Shown one piece after another: positions 60,257-64,000 of a DNA stretch of 64,000 nucleotides. Positions within the stretch are counted from its first letter, which is position 1, and every line of letters begins with the position of its first letter. Location of the stretch: NCBI GenBank assembly GCA_963920635.1, contig OY987301.1, forward strand, positions 18,828,501 through 18,892,500, given 5' to 3'. The DNA is from Pseudeuparius sepicola. Taxonomy: Eukaryota; Arthropoda; Insecta; Coleoptera; Anthribidae. The position numbers and the translations under genes are program-made. The notes beneath the pieces are model-generated. The model did no database searches. It was not told the origin of the DNA and was given only the letters and a program-made list of their open reading frames with translations.

Positions 60257-60531
60257 GACTCAATGTACAGCACGTGCGTGGTGCATAATTTAAAACTTTT
60301 GGTCAATACAAATTTTAATCTAAGTAATTACTCACATTTTGAGACAAAAATTATTCAAAAATATGTATCACAATGGCAGTTAATTTTTGTCTCAAAATGT
60401 GAGTAATTACTTAGACTAAAATCTGTATTAACCAAAAGTTTAAAATTATGCGTGTTGTTCTCTACAGATCGAAAAAAGCCATTTTATGGGTCAAAATATA
60501 GAATCACCACGCACGTGCTGTACATTGAGCC
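60257..60531. mobile_element. 275 bp TTAA-flanked MITE inside a LINE
   Basis: TTAA at 60253-60256 and 60532-60535. The TIRs start GACTCAATGTACAGCACGTG and GGCTCAATGTACAGCACGTG, continuing CGTGGTG. Inside, CTAAGTAATTACTCACATTT and GAGACAAAAATTA pair with the other half. It separates LINE ORF1 from the endonuclease. Confidence 0.8.
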
Positions 60532-60554
60532 TTAAATCCTGTGTGATAGAAATG

Positions 60555-60922
60555 ACGTGTTGAAAAATAAATCTTTTGGCTTGGTAAGTTACAAATTTAA
60601 CTTTCATCGTTTCGTTTCTTGCTTTCCCAGTCTTATAAAATCGCTGATACCAGATTCTTTAATTTTTATTTTGATCAGGTCATTAGTGCGTTTGCACAAT
60701 GCCCCTGCTGTTTTAGTGTCTTCTTTCTTGAAACCCCGGAAAATCAAGTTTTTTTCGGCCATTTTTATCCAAGCTTTCAATTTGGGATCACAGTTTGGAA
60801 TTTTCTTGCGCAAGATGACTAAGTCTGTTGTTTATATCTTTGATTTCCAGATTAACTCTTGATTCACTGGCCTCGATAGCCTTAATTAGATGCGATTTCA
60901 CTTTCTCAATCTCCACTTGTGT
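60555..60922 (-). pseudogene. LINE ORF1-like remnant
   Basis: A coiled-coil-like frame, EIEKVKSHLIKAIEASES then LEIKDINNRLSHLAQENSKL, is followed after frameshifts by KNLIFRGFKKEDTKTAG, the LIKIKIKESGISDFIRLGKQ segment, and KVKFVTYQAKRFIF. This layout (helical region, (N)NLII(F)GL-like strand, then a domain ending in F-V-(S/T)-Y) is typical of ORF1 proteins of insect non-LTR retrotransposons. In-frame stops mark it as dead. Confidence 0.7.
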
Positions 60923-61837
60923 GTAGGTAAGCAATATTTTGTTAAAATTTATTTTAATTTTAAGACCTAGTTGTTCATGTTCAAAATAATTAAATTATAA
61001 AAACTAATTAACACTTATAATAACAGTCGTAGAAAAATTATAGTGTATAACTCGCAAGGAATGTTCATTTTCCACTCATTGACTGTCATACTCGTGAGGA
61101 ATGCATGCCATTCCGTGCTAGTTGTACAATATAGGTACTATCACAATCACATAATAATGTAAAAAAAATAATATTGATACTAATTGTGGAGCCACATTCA
61201 TTGAAAATGTTTATAGTTTTATTTTTATTATGTCAAGTGGCTGATATTCTTAGCACCTTACTTGGAAATAAATCTCTGGCTATTTTACTTTCCTTCGGAT
61301 AAGCCACTGCCTTTGGGCTGGAGCGGCCGCAGAAAATATTTCAGTGGATTTTCCTTGACATTTGGGGCTAACGGGAGAGAGTGATATGCAAACCAGGGAC
61401 CCCTAAATTAAATTCAAACCTTGTGTTCTGGCCGGCAAGGATTTAATATAAATTGCGTTTTTTTTTTGTGGTAATTTACATGGCGCCCTTGAGTCTCCAA
61501 AAATTTATTGCATGTAAATCCCTTTTTATATCTCAACGTAATGTCCCGTTATTACAAAAAAATGTCGGGAGTAAGCCAACGGTCCTGTTAGGTCGAAAGC
61601 AATAATTTTGAAATATGAGGCTCATCTTTAGACGATGTCTAAAATTTTTTAAATATCACCTGCTTCCCGTAGTCACTAGTCACAGTTTATAGTAATCGTC
61701 AGTGTTATAAGATTCAATCAAATATTTGAATCAGGAACAAGTACCGATCTAGGAGCACCACCAACTTGAGGCGTGCCAATAAGTTGTCCTACAGGTTTTT
61801 TCTATACTACTACATCCCCTACAAGATATAAGATATA
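60923..61837. other. Intergenic DNA
   Basis: 61290-61440 is slightly GC-richer. GGAGCACCACCAACTTGAG near 61752 resembles a sequence near 26411. No gene was recognised. Confidence 0.3.
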
Positions 61838-63357
61838 CAGGGGGAGTTTTTTTCGATGCCCACTATGGGGATCTCGGAAACTAGCAGAGATAGAACAAAG
61901 GTTAAATGGGGAAAGAATTGCAGTTTTGAATGCTCAATGTAATGCCCCTTTTGGATTTTTAAAAAAGTTCATGGCTCACTAGATATTTTGAAAATAGTGA
62001 TTTTTTGCTGTTTCATCAGATCTCTGTAGCTCCGTTATTTCTGATTATGCAGAAAAACTGTAGAGACAAATATTGTAGATAATTTTGGGCTTAATAAGAT
62101 AATCTATCCAATTTTTTATGTTGTTTGTGATTTTTGAGGTATGACATAAACTTGTGTTTTTTTAAATGTAAATCATAGTTGGCTGTGACCTTGTAAAATC
62201 TGCCATTTTTTCCAAAGATATAATACTTGGCATAGTTACTATAAAAAATAAAAGAGCTATGGCTAATTTTCTGATTTTTTTTAAATTTTCACATAGTCAG
62301 CCAAGGAATATTTTGATAATTACGTTCTATTTTATAATTAGACATGGGTAGGTACTTCAAACTTTATAATATTTTGTTTTTAGCTGGTAACAAAAGGTAA
62401 CAAAATGAAACAAAAATTAAAAACTCAAATTCAAATTATTATTATTTTAAAAGGTCACCTTTTAAAATAAAAAAAGGTGTTCAAACAATCCATCAGTATT
62501 ATTTATGCAAATATTGCATCTTTTTAAACCTGAATTTGTCGCCTTTCTTCGAGAGCGCCTGTCAATACTGGCAATTGCTTCTAAAACAGCTGCTCTTAAT
62601 TCAACAATTGTCTCATACTTTATTTTGTACTGTTGCCCACAAAAAGAAATCCAAAACAGACAAATCGGGTGATCGGGGCTGCCAGGAAATAAGTCTATTT
62701 CTCCCTATCTAACTATTTGGATAGAGCTGATCTAGGTAATTTCTTACGGGCAAATAATTATGTGGTGGAGCACCATCATCATAATTTTTGTTTTATTTTG
62801 TTACATTTTGTTACCAGCTAAAAATAAAATATTTGAAAGTTTGAAGTAAAAAAAAACTTATAAAATAGAACGTAATTATGAAAATATTGCATGGCTGACT
62901 ATGTAAAAATTAAAAAAAAAAGAAAATTAGCCATAGCTCTTTTCTTTTTTATAATAACTATGCCGAGTATTATATTTTTGGAAAGCTCAAAAATGGCCGA
63001 TTTGATAAGGCCACAGCCAACTATGATTTACATTAAAAAAAAAAAATATGTCATATCATAAAAATCACAAACAACAGAAAAATTGGATAAGATTATCTTA
63101 TTAAGCCCAAAATTATCTACAATTTTTGTCTCTACAATTTTTCTGTATAATCCGAAATAACGGAGCTACAGAGATCTGATGAAATAGTAAGAAATCACTC
63201 TTTTCAAAATATCTAGTAAGCCATGAACTTTTTTGAAAATCCATAAGGGGCATTAGACTGAGCATTTAAAACTGCAATTCTTTCCCCATTTAACCTTTGT
63301 TCTAGCTCTGCTAGTTTCCGAGATCCGCATAGCGGGCATCGAAAAAAACTCACCCTG
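61838..63357. mobile_element. 1,520 bp CAGGGTG-type palindrome with transposase in its loop
   Basis: The ends are TA|CAGGGGGAGTTTTTTTCGAT and CACCCTG|TA, with the arms matched from 61838-62400 and 62800-63357 (for example GGTTAAATGGGGAAAGAATT against 63278). TTTTAGCTGGTAACAAAAGG near 62380 marks the inner edge. The loop holds a decayed DDE transposase. It belongs with 32428-33569. Confidence 0.85.
62474..62786 (-). pseudogene. Mariner-like DDE transposase remnant
   Basis: NYDDGAPPHNYLPVRNYLDQ is followed, past an in-frame stop, by IGRNRLISWQPRSPDLSVLD and FFLWATVQNKV; after a frameshift comes YETIVELRAAVLEAIASI and a C-terminus with RCNICINNTDGLFEHL. DGAPPH and SPDL..LDFFLW carry the second and third acidic catalytic positions, 41 positions apart counting the stop codon. 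The N-terminal half and first Asp are absent. It is inactive but identifies the source of the palindrome. Confidence 0.85.
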
Positions 63358-64000
63358 TATAAGCATGAGCATAAAATATTAGGAAATGGTCGGTATGCAA
63401 GTGAATTAAAAATTCCGCAGCCCAATTGCAAAAAACAACACCAAACAAAAAAACATCAAAGAAATCACAAATATCGTAAGCACAAGAACATCTCCCTCCA
63501 CTTATGATTCAAAGTGGAGAAACTCTATCCTTACACATTACATTCACTAATTACAATGCAATTGGCCAGGTTGTTGCCGTATCGCGAACAACCCTTCCCT
63601 CTAATTCTCTTGGCTTATGTCTTCCACATCGTGCTCCCCGGCAAGCCGTTTGCCGCCAGCAAATCCGAAATTCTCAAATTTAGTCAGCCATTATTGCAGA
63701 TTATCTAGGGGCCCACCCCCGCAATGTTTGCCAATTTGTAGTGCGGGGAATACCGAGATCCGGAATTAATTACGCCGTTAGAGGTGCCCTGGAATTAAAG
63801 AAGTGTGTTTTCTTTATGCTGTGGGGGTGGGAGTTGATACAGAAGGTGTTTTCTCTGATTTCAATCTTAATTTCTGGCTTACTCGTAATTAAGAGGAAAA
63901 AACAAGCTAGCTAGCTATTTTTTTAAAATTTATTTGTGGCGTAAACCGATGCATTGAATTTTAATTGGGTTTTTCGCCACCAAACTGGTTAAAAAAAAAC
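63358..64000. other. Intergenic DNA with GC-richer island
   Basis: 63560-63800 has balanced composition, CpG steps and AATTAATTACG-type homeodomain words. The 64-codon frame at 63514-63708 has no known domain. It could be conserved non-coding DNA. Confidence 0.25.

Overview
The window looks like AT-rich nuclear DNA from an insect or close arthropod: short GT-AG introns, many CAGGGTG-ended palindromic elements, tRNA- and 5S-derived repeats, hAT, mariner-like, LINE and Penelope debris, and GTAGGTACCTAC-type microsatellite motifs. The order was not determined. No bacterial operons, ribosome binding sites, CRISPR arrays or phage genes are visible. Nearly all long open frames are chance frames or frames running through repeats.

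Only one host-type gene was reconstructed. A THAP zinc-finger protein lies on the minus strand (7087 to 6267) in three exons whose splice phases fit exactly. The rest is intergenic or intronic DNA with scattered GC-richer islands that could be regulatory, plus a dense layer of transposon remains.

Layout. 0-5 kb: palindromic MITEs, a TTAA-flanked element and a tandem repeat carrying TATA boxes. 5-8 kb: the THAP gene with a CAGGGTG-type element against its last exon. 9.9-12.6 kb: two tandem copies of a roughly 600 bp repeat containing a 5S rRNA-like internal-promoter segment; one copy is split by a 1,481 bp TIR element with a 9 bp target duplication, which itself holds a 250 bp TAA-flanked MITE. 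14.4-15.5 kb: hAT element with perfect 8 bp duplication and transposase remnants. 15.9-17.4 kb: tRNA-headed SINE and LINE reverse transcriptase remnant. 20.4-25.7 kb: foldback elements, a second hAT element and a 121-124 bp minisatellite. 27.0-28.5 kb: four tandem copies of a roughly 390 bp unit, each with a tRNA-like sequence. 32.4-33.6 kb: 1.1 kb palindrome. 37.5-38.4 and 47.2-51.1 kb: further 5S-like repeats, always in clusters. 39.1-39.6 kb: Penelope-like reverse transcriptase remnant with YVDD. 58-63.4 kb: mariner-like helix-turn-helix fragment, inverted Penelope-type repeat with a hammerhead-ribozyme-like motif, LINE ORF1 and endonuclease fragments separated by a TTAA MITE, and a 1.5 kb palindrome whose loop holds a decayed DDE transposase.

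The strongest observations are the hidden THAP gene with a possible transposon-supplied stop, the clustered 5S-derived repeat family with hairpins at each end, the datable nesting inside it, and the hammerhead-like motif. All identifications come from reading motifs; no search or alignment was run.
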